Positions 7,860 to 15,968 are shown, numbered from the stretch's first letter. The stretch: DNA of 25,585 nt from Streptomyces katrae (GCF_000966975.1 NZ_JZWV01000015.1:1-25585), one strand, 5' to 3'. A program made the numbers and translations. The notes: a model not told the origin generated them from the sequence alone.

Positions 7860-9644
7860 TCACAGCCGCGGCTCCAGCCGGGCGATCCGCCGCAGCGTGT
7901 TCGGCATGAACCGGGACATCCACAGGGCGCCCTTGGACTCCGGGGTCACCGGTACCACCGCCCGGTTCTTCACCACCGCCAGCAGGATCGCGTCGGCGAC
8001 CTTCTCAGGCGGGAAGTTCCGCAGCCCGTACAGCCGCGAGGACCGCTCCTGGCGGCGCTTCTCCTCGGCCGCGTCCACCCCCGCGAACCGGGAGGTGGCC
8101 GTGATGTTGGTGTTCACGATGCCCGGGCAGATCGCCGAGACCCCGATCGACTTGGAGGCCAGCTCGGCGCGCAGGCACTCGCTCAGCATCAGCACGGCGG
8201 CCTTGGAGGTGCTGTACGCGGGCAGGGTCCGGGAGGGGAGGTAGGCGGCGGCGGAGGCGGTGTTGACGATGTGTCCGCCCTGGCCGCGCTCGGCCATCTG
8301 CTTCCCGAAGATCCGGCAGCCGTGGACGACGCCCCACAGGTTCACGTCGAGGACCTTCTTCCAGTCCTCGGACGAGGTCTCCAGGAAGGGTCCCGACAGC
8401 CCGATGCCCGCGTTGTTGACCAGCACGTCGACGATGCCGTACTCGGCGGCGACCTTCGCCGCGAGCTTCTCCATCGCCTGCTCGTCGCTGACGTCGACGC
8501 ACTCCCCCCAGGCGTCGGCGGCGCCGACGAGCCGGGCCATCTCCGCGGTGCGGGCCGCTCCCTCACCGTCGCGGTCCACGGCCACCACCCGGGCCCCGGC
8601 CTCGGCGAAGGCGAAGGCGGTCGCCCGTCCGATACCGCTGGCCGCACCGGTGACCAGCACCAGCTGTCCGGAGAACCGGTCGGCGTACTTCCCCGGGGCC
8701 TTCTGCTGGGGGGCCTTTGCCGTGGGCTCCTCCCGGGTGGTGACGAACTCACTGATCCAGGCCGCCACTTGATCGGGGCGGGTCCTGGGGATCCAGTGCT
8801 TCGCGGGCAGGGTGCGCCGCACCAGCTCCGGGGCCCACCGCTCCAGTTCGTCGTAGAGCCGCTCGGAGAGGAAGGCGTCCCCGGTCGGGGTGATCAGCTG
8901 CACCGGGACGTGCGCGTACGCGTCGGCGCGCGGCCGGCGCAGGCGCGGCCGGACGTTGTCCCGGTAGAGCCAGGCGCCGTGCGCCGCGTCCGAGGGGAGC
9001 GAGGCCGTCGGGTAGGCACTGCCGGCCGGGACCTCCTCCAGGCGCGCGAGGATCCTCGGCCAGCGCTTGCCCAGCGGGCCGCGCCAGGCGAGCTCCGGCA
9101 GCACCGGAGTGTGCAGCATCCCCACGTACCAGGACTTCGCCCCCTGGTTCAGCAACTGGGCGGCCCGGCGCGGGGTGGGCCGCGTCATCCGCTTCTTGAT
9201 CCAGTGGCCGAAGTGGTCGAGGGAGGGGCCCGACATGGAGGTGAAGGAGGCGATCCGGCCCTCGGTCCGCGCCACCGTCGCGAACTCCCAGCCCTGGACG
9301 GAGCCCCAGTCGTGGCCCACCAGGTGCACGGGCCGGTCCGGACTGACGGCGTCCGCCACCGCCAGGAAGTCGTCGGTGAGCTTCTCCAGGGTGAATCCCC
9401 CGCGCAGCGGTACCGGGGCAGAGGACCGGCCGTGGCCGCGGACGTCGTACAGCACCACGTGGAACCGGGCCGCGAGCTGCTCGGCGACCTCCGACCAGAC
9501 CTCCTTGCTGTCCGGGTAGCCGTGCACCAGGAGCACGGTGGGCCGTTCCGGGTCGCCGAGTTCGACGACGCACAGCTCGATCCCGCCCGTGCTCACCCGG
9601 CGCTCACGCGCCCCCGCCAGGGCCGTACCGCTCATCCCGCTCAT
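7860..9644 (-). CDS. EphD-like fusion: alpha/beta-hydrolase (epoxide hydrolase type) plus SDR oxidoreductase
   Basis: A 594-residue two-domain protein. The N-terminal half (about 20-300) is an alpha/beta-hydrolase with oxyanion-hole motif HGYPDSKEVW and nucleophile elbow GHDWGS, in which Asp is the nucleophile as in epoxide hydrolases and haloalkane dehalogenases; the catalytic His is probably in PAKHWIP. The C-terminal half (about 315-594) is a classical short-chain dehydrogenase with TGAASGIG, NNAG, NTASAAAY and the YSTSK catalytic pair. The same domain order and length occur in mycobacterial EphD, linked to lipid (mycolate) metabolism. Streptomyces lacks mycolates, so the substrate here must differ. 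The ATG at 9644 has GAGGAG upstream and overlaps the stop of the M24 gene as ATGA, implying translational coupling. An ATG at 9635 is also possible. Confidence 0.9.
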   Translation of the reverse strand: MSGMSGTALAGARERRVSTGGIELCVVELGDPERPTVLLVHGYPDSKEVWSEVAEQLAARFHVVLYDVRGHGRSSAPVPLRGGFTLEKLTDDFLAVADAVSPDRPVHLVGHDWGSVQGWEFATVARTEGRIASFTSMSGPSLDHFGHWIKKRMTRPTPRRAAQLLNQGAKSWYVGMLHTPVLPELAWRGPLGKRWPRILARLEEVPAGSAYPTASLPSDAAHGAWLYRDNVRPRLRRPRADAYAHVPVQLITPTGDAFLSERLYDELERWAPELVRRTLPAKHWIPRTRPDQVAAWISEFVTTREEPTAKAPQQKAPGKYADRFSGQLVLVTGAASGIGRATAFAFAEAGARVVAVDRDGEGAARTAEMARLVGAADAWGECVDVSDEQAMEKLAAKVAAEYGIVDVLVNNAGIGLSGPFLETSSEDWKKVLDVNLWGVVHGCRIFGKQMAERGQGGHIVNTASAAAYLPSRTLPAYSTSKAAVLMLSECLRAELASKSIGVSAICPGIVNTNITATSRFAGVDAAEEKRRQERSSRLYGLRNFPPEKVADAILLAVVKNRAVVPVTPESKGALWMSRFMPNTLRRIARLEPRL

Positions 9645-10516
9645 GCCGCCTTCTCCTCGGTCCAGCGCCGCACGTGCGGCAGGTCGTCGTCCAGCCAGAA
9701 CGCGCTCTCCTCGGGATCCCGGGAGTCGGTGACGACCAGGATCTCCTCGAACTTCGCACCCGTGCCCCGGAAGCCCAGGTGCGGCTCCACCGCCCACAGG
9801 CCGGGCTGCGGCGGGTGGTCGGAGAAGTGGTACGGGCTCCACAGCGGGGACCAGCCCTCGCGGTGGCCGTGCAGGGCGTCGGAGGCCAGACCCTTGAGGG
9901 ACTGGGTGCCGAACCCGAACGCGGTCGGGGACCAGCGGCGCTCCTTGACCCGGTCTATCTTGTGCGCGATGACCCCGAAGGGATAGGCCCGGTGCCGGTT
10001 GGCGTACCCCTGGCGCGTCATCAGCCGCTCGACGTTCTCATAGATCTCACGCAGCGGGCGGCGCTCGCGCACCTGCTCCAGGATCAGCGCGCGGTGCGGC
10101 CGCAGGTCGGACATCAGACGGTCCTGCACCGGATTGAGGCCGAGGCTGCCGGAGTAGCCGATGTCGGCGGCGTATCCCCGGTAGACGGGTGCCATGTCGA
10201 GGATGAAGGGCATCCCCGGCTCCAGCTTCCGGTTGGTCGGGAAGAACTGGAGCGGGATCCTGAAGCCCGTGAAGGCGGTGCGGTCCCCGAACCAGGCGAA
10301 CGGCAGGTGGAACCAGTCCCGCACCCCGCGCTCGCGCAGCCATTCGCGCTGCATCCGTGCCGCCTCGCGCTCGGTCACGCCGGGGCGGAGCTGGGCCGCC
10401 ACCGTCTCGGCGCACTCGTAGGCGAGGCGCTGGACCTCCCTGAACCCGCGCAGCTCGGCGGAGAGCCGCGCGGAGCCGTGCGCGGCGCGTTCCCCGGTGT
10501 CCGTGTCCCCAGCCAT
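9641..10516 (-). CDS. M24-family metallopeptidase-like protein (Xaa-Pro aminopeptidase fold)
   Basis: A 291-residue pita-bread-fold protein. Candidate metal ligands of the M24 family can be picked out: Asp residues in FILDMAPVYRGYAADIGYSG, a His in GVIAHKIDR, and Glu residues in AVEPHLGF and KFEEILVVT. It lacks the extra N-terminal domain of large prolidases and is methionine-aminopeptidase-like in length, but it is not MetAP by sequence pattern. The ATG at 10516 was chosen because the preceding codons run into the likely promoter; its Shine-Dalgarno is weak. It is the first gene of a two-gene operon with the EphD-like fusion (ATGA overlap). A peptidase acting with a hydrolase/reductase suggests a small catabolic or processing route, which is inference. 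Confidence 0.85.
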   Translation of the reverse strand: MAGDTDTGERAAHGSARLSAELRGFREVQRLAYECAETVAAQLRPGVTEREAARMQREWLRERGVRDWFHLPFAWFGDRTAFTGFRIPLQFFPTNRKLEPGMPFILDMAPVYRGYAADIGYSGSLGLNPVQDRLMSDLRPHRALILEQVRERRPLREIYENVERLMTRQGYANRHRAYPFGVIAHKIDRVKERRWSPTAFGFGTQSLKGLASDALHGHREGWSPLWSPYHFSDHPPQPGLWAVEPHLGFRGTGAKFEEILVVTDSRDPEESAFWLDDDLPHVRRWTEEKAA

Positions 10517-10553
10517 GCCAGCCGTCCGTCCTGTCAGCCGTACCCGCCGAAAG

Positions 10554-10575
10554 TTGACACTGATGAATGTGACAA
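10554..10575. promoter_or_regulatory. Operator-like inverted repeat over the M24 promoter
   Basis: TTGACAC-N8-GTGACAA is an inverted repeat with 6 of 7 arm positions matching. On the minus strand it overlaps a -10-like CACATT (10571-10566) that lies 17 bp from TTGACG (10594-10589). A regulator binding here would control the M24/EphD-like operon. Which regulator binds is unknown. Confidence 0.4.
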
Positions 10576-10610
10576 TGACCGGAGACCACGTCAAGGGTCC
10601 TGCACGGACC

Positions 10611-10619
10611 TGTGGACAA
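10611..10619 (-). other. Perfect DnaA box
   Basis: TGTGGACAA is the reverse complement of TTGTCCACA, the Streptomyces DnaA-box consensus. It stands alone in the gap between the divergent M24 and ABC operons, outside both predicted promoters. Confidence 0.5.
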
Positions 10620-10725
10620 CCCGGCTCCCCCTCCGGCCGGTGTCAGCCTTGCGTCAGGGTGCGTAGTCCTCAAGGCGGAGACCGGGTCCCGCTCCAGGTC
10701 TGACGATCCGCCCGGGCCCCGGCAC

Positions 10726-10731
10726 TAACGT
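10726..10731 (+). promoter_or_regulatory. Candidate -10 box (TAACGT) of the ABC-2 operon
   Basis: TAACGT ends 7 nt before the GTG at 10739, and TGACGA (10701-10706) lies 19 bp upstream as a possible -35. No Shine-Dalgarno sequence precedes the GTG. A leaderless mRNA is inferred. Confidence 0.4.
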
Positions 10732-10738
10732 CGAACCC

Positions 10739-11734
10739 GTGACTGTCATCGCGACCGAAAGCCTGAGCAAGCGGTACCCCCGAGTGACCGCCCTCGACCG
10801 GCTCTCCCTGGACATCGGGCCCGGAGTGACCGGGCTCGTGGGCGCCAACGGAGCCGGCAAGTCCACGCTGATCAAGATCCTGCTCGGGCTGTCGCCCGCC
10901 ACCGAGGGGCGCGCCGCCGTCCTCGGACTGGACGTCGCCACGCACGGCAGCGCGATCCGCGAGCGCGTCGGCTACATGCCCGAGCACGACGCCCTGCCGC
11001 CGGACGTCTCGGCCACCGAGTTCGTCGTCCACATGGCACGCATGTCCGGGCTGCCGCCGACGGCCGCCCGCGAGCGGACCGCCGACACGCTGCGCCACGT
11101 CGGGCTGTACGAGGAGCGCTACCGCCCCATCGGCGGCTACTCCACCGGCATGAAGCAGCGCGTCAAGCTGGCCCAGGCACTCGTGCACGACCCGCAGCTG
11201 GTCCTCCTCGACGAGCCGACCAACGGCCTCGACCCGGTGGGCCGCGACGAGATGCTCGGCCTGATCCGCCGCGTGCACACCGACTTCGGCATCTCCGTCC
11301 TGGTCACCTCCCACCTCCTCGGCGAGCTCGAGCGGACCTGCGACCACGTCGTGGTCATCGACGGCGGCAAGCTGTTGCGCTCCAGCTCGACCAGCGACTT
11401 CACCCAGACAACGACCACCCTGGCGGTCGAGGTCACCGACTCCGACGCGCACCCGGACGGGACGGCCGCCCTGCGCAAGGCGCTCGGCGCGGCGGGGCTC
11501 ACCCTCCACGCGGGCGAGGAGCAGGGCCTTCCAGGAGCCGGCCACATCCTCCTCGTCGAGGCCACGGGCGAGGACACGTACGACACCATCCGCGACACCG
11601 TCGCCGACCTCGGCGTGGGCCTGGTCCGCATGGAGCAGCGCCGCCACCACATCGCGGAGGTCTTCCGCGAGAGCGACCAGTCCGCGCAGCGGATCCAGAT
11701 CCAGCAGAAGGGAGCCGGTACCGATGGCGCCTGA
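10739..11734 (+). CDS. ABC-2 transporter ATP-binding protein (first)
   Basis: A 331-residue ATPase with Walker A GANGAGKST (about residue 38), signature YSTGMKQRVKLAQ (about 136) and Walker B LVLLDEPTNGLDP. An extra C-terminal region of about 100 residues is typical of ATPases paired with ABC-2 membrane proteins. The GTG at 10739 sits just after a -10-like box with no Shine-Dalgarno, and the product begins with the usual strand-forming residues. The stop overlaps the next gene by 11 bp. It should energise the permease encoded next. The substrate is unknown; ABC-2 systems export drugs, peptides, lipids or polysaccharides. Confidence 0.92.
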   Translation: MTVIATESLSKRYPRVTALDRLSLDIGPGVTGLVGANGAGKSTLIKILLGLSPATEGRAAVLGLDVATHGSAIRERVGYMPEHDALPPDVSATEFVVHMARMSGLPPTAARERTADTLRHVGLYEERYRPIGGYSTGMKQRVKLAQALVHDPQLVLLDEPTNGLDPVGRDEMLGLIRRVHTDFGISVLVTSHLLGELERTCDHVVVIDGGKLLRSSSTSDFTQTTTTLAVEVTDSDAHPDGTAALRKALGAAGLTLHAGEEQGLPGAGHILLVEATGEDTYDTIRDTVADLGVGLVRMEQRRHHIAEVFRESDQSAQRIQIQQKGAGTDGA

Positions 11735-12611
11735 GAACTCGACCCAGATCCACAACATCGGCTACCGGTCCTACGACGGTCCCCGGCTCGGCCGCTCCTA
11801 CGCCCGCACCTCGCTGTTCTCGCAGTCGCTGCGCGGTGCGTACGGGCTCGGCCGCTCCGCCAAGTCCAAGGTCCTGCCGATGATCCTCTTCGCGGTCATG
11901 TGCGTCCCCGCGCTGATCATCGTCGCGGTGGCCATCGCCGTGCCCGGCTCCACCGACCTGCCGATCAAGTACACGACGTACGCCCTGACCACCCAGGTGG
12001 TCATCGGCCTCTACCTCGCGTCCCAGGCCCCCCAGTCGGTCTCACGGGACCTGCGCTTCAAGACGGTGCCGCTGTACTTCTCGCGGCCCATCGAGCGGAT
12101 CGACTACGTCCTGGCCAAGTACGCCGCGATGGTGTCGGCCCTCTTCATCCTCACCGCCACCCCGCTGCTGATCATGTGGATCGGCTCGCTGCTGGCGAAG
12201 TTCGACTTCGGTCACCAGACCAAGGGATTCGGGCAGGCACTGGTGTCGGTACTTCTGCTGTCGCTGCTCTTCGCGGGCCTCGGACTGGTGATGGCCGCGC
12301 TCACCCCCCGCCGCGGGTTCGGCGTGGCCGCGGTGATCGCCATGCTCCTCATCCCCTACGGCGCCGTCTCCACCGTGCAGGCCGTCGCCTACGGGACCGG
12401 GAACACCGGCGTCATCGAGTGGCTGGGCCTGTTCTCCCCGATCACCCTGATCGACGGCGTGCAGACGGCGTTCCTCGGTGCCACCTCCGCCTTCCCGGGC
12501 GGTGAGGGCCCCTCGGCCGGCACCGGCTTCGTCTACCTGCTCGTCATCCTCGGCCTCATCGTCGGCTCCTACGCCGCCCTGATGGCCCGCTACCGGAAGG
12601 CCGGGCTGTGA
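11724..12611 (+). CDS. ABC-2 transporter permease (first)
   Basis: A 295-residue polytopic membrane protein with about six helices after a charged N-terminus containing IHNIGYRSYDGPRLGR. This opening is common in actinobacterial ABC-2 permeases. The ATG at 11724 is preceded by GAAGGGAG and lies inside the end of the ATPase gene, so translation is likely coupled. The stop overlaps the second ATPase start as GTGA. It probably forms the membrane channel with one or both ATPases of the operon. Confidence 0.9.
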   Translation: MAPENSTQIHNIGYRSYDGPRLGRSYARTSLFSQSLRGAYGLGRSAKSKVLPMILFAVMCVPALIIVAVAIAVPGSTDLPIKYTTYALTTQVVIGLYLASQAPQSVSRDLRFKTVPLYFSRPIERIDYVLAKYAAMVSALFILTATPLLIMWIGSLLAKFDFGHQTKGFGQALVSVLLLSLLFAGLGLVMAALTPRRGFGVAAVIAMLLIPYGAVSTVQAVAYGTGNTGVIEWLGLFSPITLIDGVQTAFLGATSAFPGGEGPSAGTGFVYLLVILGLIVGSYAALMARYRKAGL

Positions 12612-13519
12612 CCACCATCGACATCGACCACACCTCCCGCTGGTTCGGGAACGTCGTCGCCGTCAACGACGTGACCATGCGCATCGGCCCCGGCGTCACC
12701 GGTCTCCTCGGCCCCAACGGCGCGGGCAAGTCCACCCTCATCAACATGATGGGCGGCTTCCTCGCCCCCTCCACGGGCACCGTCACCCTCGACGGCGCGC
12801 CGATCTGGCGCAACGAGCAGGTCTACCGGCAGATCGGCGTCGTACCCGAGCGCGAGGCGATGTACGACTTCCTCACCGGCCGGGAGTTCGTCGTCGCCAA
12901 CGCCGAGCTGCACGGGCTCGACGACGCGGCAGCCCAGCGGGCGCTGGCCACCGTCGAGATGGAGTACGCCCAGGACCGCAAGATCGCCACGTACTCCAAG
13001 GGCATGCGCCAGCGCGTGAAGATGGCGTCCGCGCTCGTCCACGAGCCTTCGGTGCTGCTGCTCGACGAGCCGTTCAACGGCATGGACCCGCGCCAGCGCA
13101 TGCAGCTGATGGACCTGCTGCGGCGGATGGGCGACGAGGGCCGCACCGTGCTGTTCTCCTCCCACATCCTGGAGGAGGTCGAGCAGCTGGCCTCCCACAT
13201 CGAGGTGGTGGTCGCCGGCCGGCACGCCGCCTCCGGTGACTTCCGCAAGATCCGCCGCCTGATGACGGACCGCCCGCACCGCTACCTCGTGCGCTCCTCC
13301 GACGACCGGGCCCTCGCCGCGGCCCTGATCGCCGACCCGTCGACCGCCGGCATCGAGGTCGACCTCAAGGAAGGCGCCCTGCGGATCCAGGCCGTCGACT
13401 TCGGGCGCTTCACCGAGCTGCTGCCGCAGGTCGCCCGAGCCCACGGCATCCGGCTGCTGACCGTCTCGCCCTCGGACGAGTCCCTCGAGTCGGTCTTCTC
13501 CTACCTCGTCGCGGCCTGA
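12608..13519 (+). CDS. ABC-2 transporter ATP-binding protein (second)
   Basis: A 303-residue ATPase with Walker A GPNGAGKST (about residue 38), signature YSKGMRQRVKMAS (about 130) and Walker B VLLLDEPFNGMDP. It resembles the first ATPase, so the operon probably arose by duplication of an ATPase-permease pair. The GTG at 12608 overlaps the preceding stop by 4 bp (GTGA). The C-terminal segment after residue 215 is the less conserved ABC-2 accessory region. It pairs most simply with the permease encoded immediately downstream. Confidence 0.92.
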   Translation: MTTIDIDHTSRWFGNVVAVNDVTMRIGPGVTGLLGPNGAGKSTLINMMGGFLAPSTGTVTLDGAPIWRNEQVYRQIGVVPEREAMYDFLTGREFVVANAELHGLDDAAAQRALATVEMEYAQDRKIATYSKGMRQRVKMASALVHEPSVLLLDEPFNGMDPRQRMQLMDLLRRMGDEGRTVLFSSHILEEVEQLASHIEVVVAGRHAASGDFRKIRRLMTDRPHRYLVRSSDDRALAAALIADPSTAGIEVDLKEGALRIQAVDFGRFTELLPQVARAHGIRLLTVSPSDESLESVFSYLVAA

Positions 13520-13534
13520 AAGGAGCTGGCAACC

Positions 13535-14254
13535 ATGTACAACCCGACCGTCGCCCGGCTCACCTACCGGGCCCTCCTCGGCCGCCGCCGCGCGGCGATC
13601 CTCTTCGCGCTGCCCGCCCTGCTGCTCGTCATCTCCCTCACGGTCCGCTTCTTCACCGGAGTGGACGACAAGGTCGCCGCGGAGCTGCTCGGCGGCTTCG
13701 CGCTCGCCACGATGGTGCCGCTGATCGGCGTGATCGCCGGCACCGGAGCCATCGGCCCGGAGATCGACGACGGCTCGATCGTCTACCTGCTCTCCAAGCC
13801 GGTGAAGCGCCCGACGATCATCATGACCAAGCTGACCGTCGCCATCGCCGTCACGATGGCCTTCTCCGCCATCCCCACCCTGATCGCGGGCTTCATCCTC
13901 AACGGCAACGGCCAGCAGATCGCCGTCGCCTACACCGTCGCCGCACTCGTCGCCTCCATCGCCTACAGCGCGCTCTTCCTGCTGCTGGGCACCGTCAGCC
14001 GGCACGCGGTCGTCTTCGGCCTGGTCTACGCCCTGATCTGGGAGTCCCTCTTCGGCAGCCTGGTCTCCGGTGCCAAGACCCTCAGCGTCCAGCAGTGGGC
14101 CCTGGCCCTGGCCGAGAAGGTCGCCGGACAGGGGTACGTCGACTCCAGCGTGGGGCTGCCCACCGCCGTGATCCTGCTCCTGGCGGTCACCGTCGGCGCC
14201 ACCGCGTACGCGGGCCAGAAGCTGCGCCGCCTCACCCTGGCCGGTGAGGAGTAG
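13535..14254 (+). CDS. ABC-2 transporter permease (second)
   Basis: A 239-residue membrane protein with about six helices, including a typical block EIDDGSIVYLLSKPVKRPTIIMTK between helices 2 and 3, the conserved ABC-2 region. The start is ATG with a good AAAGGAG 12 nt upstream. It is the last gene of the four-gene operon; a strong hairpin follows 21 bp after its stop. The four genes lie within 3.5 kb with overlaps or a 15-bp gap, so they are expected to be co-transcribed. Confidence 0.9.
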   Translation: MYNPTVARLTYRALLGRRRAAILFALPALLLVISLTVRFFTGVDDKVAAELLGGFALATMVPLIGVIAGTGAIGPEIDDGSIVYLLSKPVKRPTIIMTKLTVAIAVTMAFSAIPTLIAGFILNGNGQQIAVAYTVAALVASIAYSALFLLLGTVSRHAVVFGLVYALIWESLFGSLVSGAKTLSVQQWALALAEKVAGQGYVDSSVGLPTAVILLLAVTVGATAYAGQKLRRLTLAGEE

Positions 14255-14275
14255 CCCGCCGCCACCGGCCGAAAA

Positions 14276-14313
14276 CCGTGCCCCGCCCGGCCCACCGGCC
14301 AGGCGGGGCACGG
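14276..14313 (+). terminator. Strong hairpin after the ABC-2 operon
   Basis: A perfect 12-bp stem, CCGTGCCCCGCC (14276-14287) and GGCGGGGCACGG (14302-14313), with a 14-nt loop. There is no T-tract, as is usual for Streptomyces terminators. It ends only 22 bp before the next ATG, so it could also act on the 5' end of that gene if transcription reads through. Confidence 0.7.
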
Positions 14314-14335
14314 CCGTACGGGGCATCATCGGGGC

Positions 14336-14989
14336 ATGATCGAGCACACCGGACCCGAGCCGTCCAGGCCTCTGCGGGCCTGGATACGGTCCTCGCCCGG
14401 CACGCACATATGGCTGCTGATCGTGGCCGTGACCAGCGTCGTCGTGGCGATCGCCCCGGACCGGCTCGACCATGTGCTGCTCCACCGCAACAGCAGCAAC
14501 ATCCACCAGCTGGACAAGTACCCTCTCCGTGCCCTGCTGAGCAGTGCCCTCTGGATCGAGAACCCGGCCTCCCTCGCCCTCTACGCCCTGCTCTTCGAGC
14601 TCTTCCACGCCACCGTCGAACGCTGGCTGGGCACCTTGCGCTGGCTGGTGATCGTCGCGACCGCCCATATCGTCGCCACCCTCGCCAGCCAGAAGCTCCT
14701 CCTCATGGCCATCGAGGACAACCGGGCGCCGCACAGCATGACGCACGTCGTGGACATCGGGGTCAGCTACGGGCTCGCGGCCTCCGTCGGCGTCCTGACC
14801 TACCGGCTCCCGAACCCCTGGAGATGGCTCTACCTGGCGGGAGTCGTGGCCTTCTTCGCGATCCCCCTGCTCACCGGCGGCAGTTTCACCGACCTCGGTC
14901 ATGCCATCTCCTTGGCCGTCGGGCTGCTGGCCTGGCCGCTGACCCTCCATCCGGAGCCGCACGAGGTCCATGTTTCACGTGAAACATGA
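14336..14989 (+). CDS. Rhomboid-like membrane protein ending in parS
   Basis: A 217-residue membrane protein with about six helices and a rhomboid-like pattern: FHATVERWLGTLRW in the first half, a possible catalytic Ser in DIGVSYGLAAS, and a His in DLGHAISLAVG on the last helix. In true rhomboid proteases a Ser-His pair in the membrane cleaves single-pass proteins. The Ser motif here is GVSYG rather than GxSG, so activity is not assured. The ATG at 14336 has only a weak Shine-Dalgarno. The last five codons (VSRET) are the parS palindrome, which is followed directly by TGA, so the C-terminal tail is dictated by the ParB site. It converges on the downstream HAD gene. Confidence 0.82.
   Translation: MIEHTGPEPSRPLRAWIRSSPGTHIWLLIVAVTSVVVAIAPDRLDHVLLHRNSSNIHQLDKYPLRALLSSALWIENPASLALYALLFELFHATVERWLGTLRWLVIVATAHIVATLASQKLLLMAIEDNRAPHSMTHVVDIGVSYGLAASVGVLTYRLPNPWRWLYLAGVVAFFAIPLLTGGSFTDLGHAISLAVGLLAWPLTLHPEPHEVHVSRET
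14972..14985. other. parS: parS site 2, within the 3' end of the rhomboid-like gene
   Basis: GTTTCACGTGAAAC is perfect, and the palindrome extends to 20 bp: CATGTTTCACGTGAAACATG (14969-14988). It encodes the C-terminal VSRET of the rhomboid-like protein; the stop codon overlaps its right end. It is the most extended palindrome of the three parS sites here. Confidence 0.93.
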
Positions 14990-15077
14990 GCCCGTGAGCC
15001 CGACCCGCGACCGTGGAGAAAATCGCTGGTAAGGGGCGTGCGCCCCCGGCACAGTGGGAGGTGCGGGGAGCAACAGA

Positions 15078-15133
15078 AAGGTCCGGGACAGCCACTTCGA
15101 GCGCGTCTTGCGGCGCGGGCTGTTCCGGACCTT
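15078..15133. terminator. Bidirectional hairpin between convergent genes
   Basis: Arms AAGGTCCGGGACAGCC (15078-15093) and GGCTGTTCCGGACCTT (15118-15133) pair at 15 of 16 positions, the sixteenth being a G-T/U wobble, around a 24-nt GC-rich loop. It lies between the rhomboid-like gene and the HAD gene read in the opposite direction, so it would stop transcription from both sides. Confidence 0.7.
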
Positions 15134-15155
15134 CTTCTCCCTGAACGGGTGCGGC

Positions 15156-15968
15156 TCAGGCGGCGCCCAGCAGGCGCTCCAGCACCACCGCGATGCCGTC
15201 CTCCTGGTTGGAGGTGGTCACCTCGTCGGCCACGGCCTTCAGGTCGGCGTGGGCGTTGGCCATCGCGACACCGTGCGCGGCCCAGCCGAACATGGGGATG
15301 TCGTTGGGCATGTCGCCGAACGCGATCGTCTCGGCGGCCTTCACCTTCAGCCGCCGGGCGGCGAGCGAGAGCCCGGTGGCCTTGCTCAGCCCCAGCGGGA
15401 GGATCTCCACTATCCCCGGGCCGGCCATCACGATGTCGACCAGGCCGCCCACGGTTTCGCGGGCCACCTTGACCAGCTCGTCCTCGCCCATCCCCGGGTG
15501 CTGGATGTACAGCTTGTTGAGCGGAGCGCTCCAGACGGCCGCGGTGTCCTCCAGGTAGAGCGCCGGGAGGCCGCCCTGTACCTGGTAGCCGGGGCCGAAC
15601 AGGACCTCGCCGTCCACCCCGTCCCGGCTGGCGGCCAGCGCCAGCGGTCCCACCTCGGCCTCGAGCTTCGACAGCGCCAGACCGGCCAGCTGCCGGTCCA
15701 GCGTCACGGAGGTCAGCAGCCGGTGCGCCCCCGCGTCGTAGACCTGAGCCCCCTGCCCGCACACCGCGATCCCCTTGTAGCCGAGGTCGTCCAGCACGCC
15801 CCGGGTCCAGGGCACGGCCCGGCCGGTGACGATGATGTGCGCCGCGCCCGCCGCGGTGGCCGCGGCGAGCGCCTCGCGGGTGCGCTCCGAGACGGTGTCG
15901 TCGTCACGCAGCAGCGTGCCGTCGAGATCCGTCGCGACGAGCTTGTACGGGAACGGGGCCGTGCTCAC
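15156..15968 (-). CDS. HAD-IIB (Cof-type) phosphatase coupled to serS
   Basis: A 270-residue HAD hydrolase with motif [12 protein letters not shown] near residue 14, motif II in VTGRAVPW, and the C-terminal motif [15 protein letters not shown]. It resembles the HAD protein at 3197-4078 in the same motifs and length, so the two are paralogues with probably different substrates. The GTG at 15968 overlaps the serS stop as GTGA, so its translation is coupled to serS. The pairing of a small phosphatase with seryl-tRNA synthetase looks conserved in streptomycetes from memory; its purpose is unknown. Confidence 0.9.
   Translation of the reverse strand: MSTAPFPYKLVATDLDGTLLRDDDTVSERTREALAAATAAGAAHIIVTGRAVPWTRGVLDDLGYKGIAVCGQGAQVYDAGAHRLLTSVTLDRQLAGLALSKLEAEVGPLALAASRDGVDGEVLFGPGYQVQGGLPALYLEDTAAVWSAPLNKLYIQHPGMGEDELVKVARETVGGLVDIVMAGPGIVEILPLGLSKATGLSLAARRLKVKAAETIAFGDMPNDIPMFGWAAHGVAMANAHADLKAVADEVTTSNQEDGIAVVLERLLGAA

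Noticed and set aside
7623..7862. Short open frames between the MerR gene and the EphD-like gene
   Set aside because: They have shadow-like composition in both directions and overlap the ends of the flanking genes; no start signal supports them.
12590..14971. A 793-codon open frame antisense to the second half of the ABC operon
   Set aside because: It is a GC-bias artefact: Gly/Asp/Val/His-rich translation with no domains, opposite well-supported genes.
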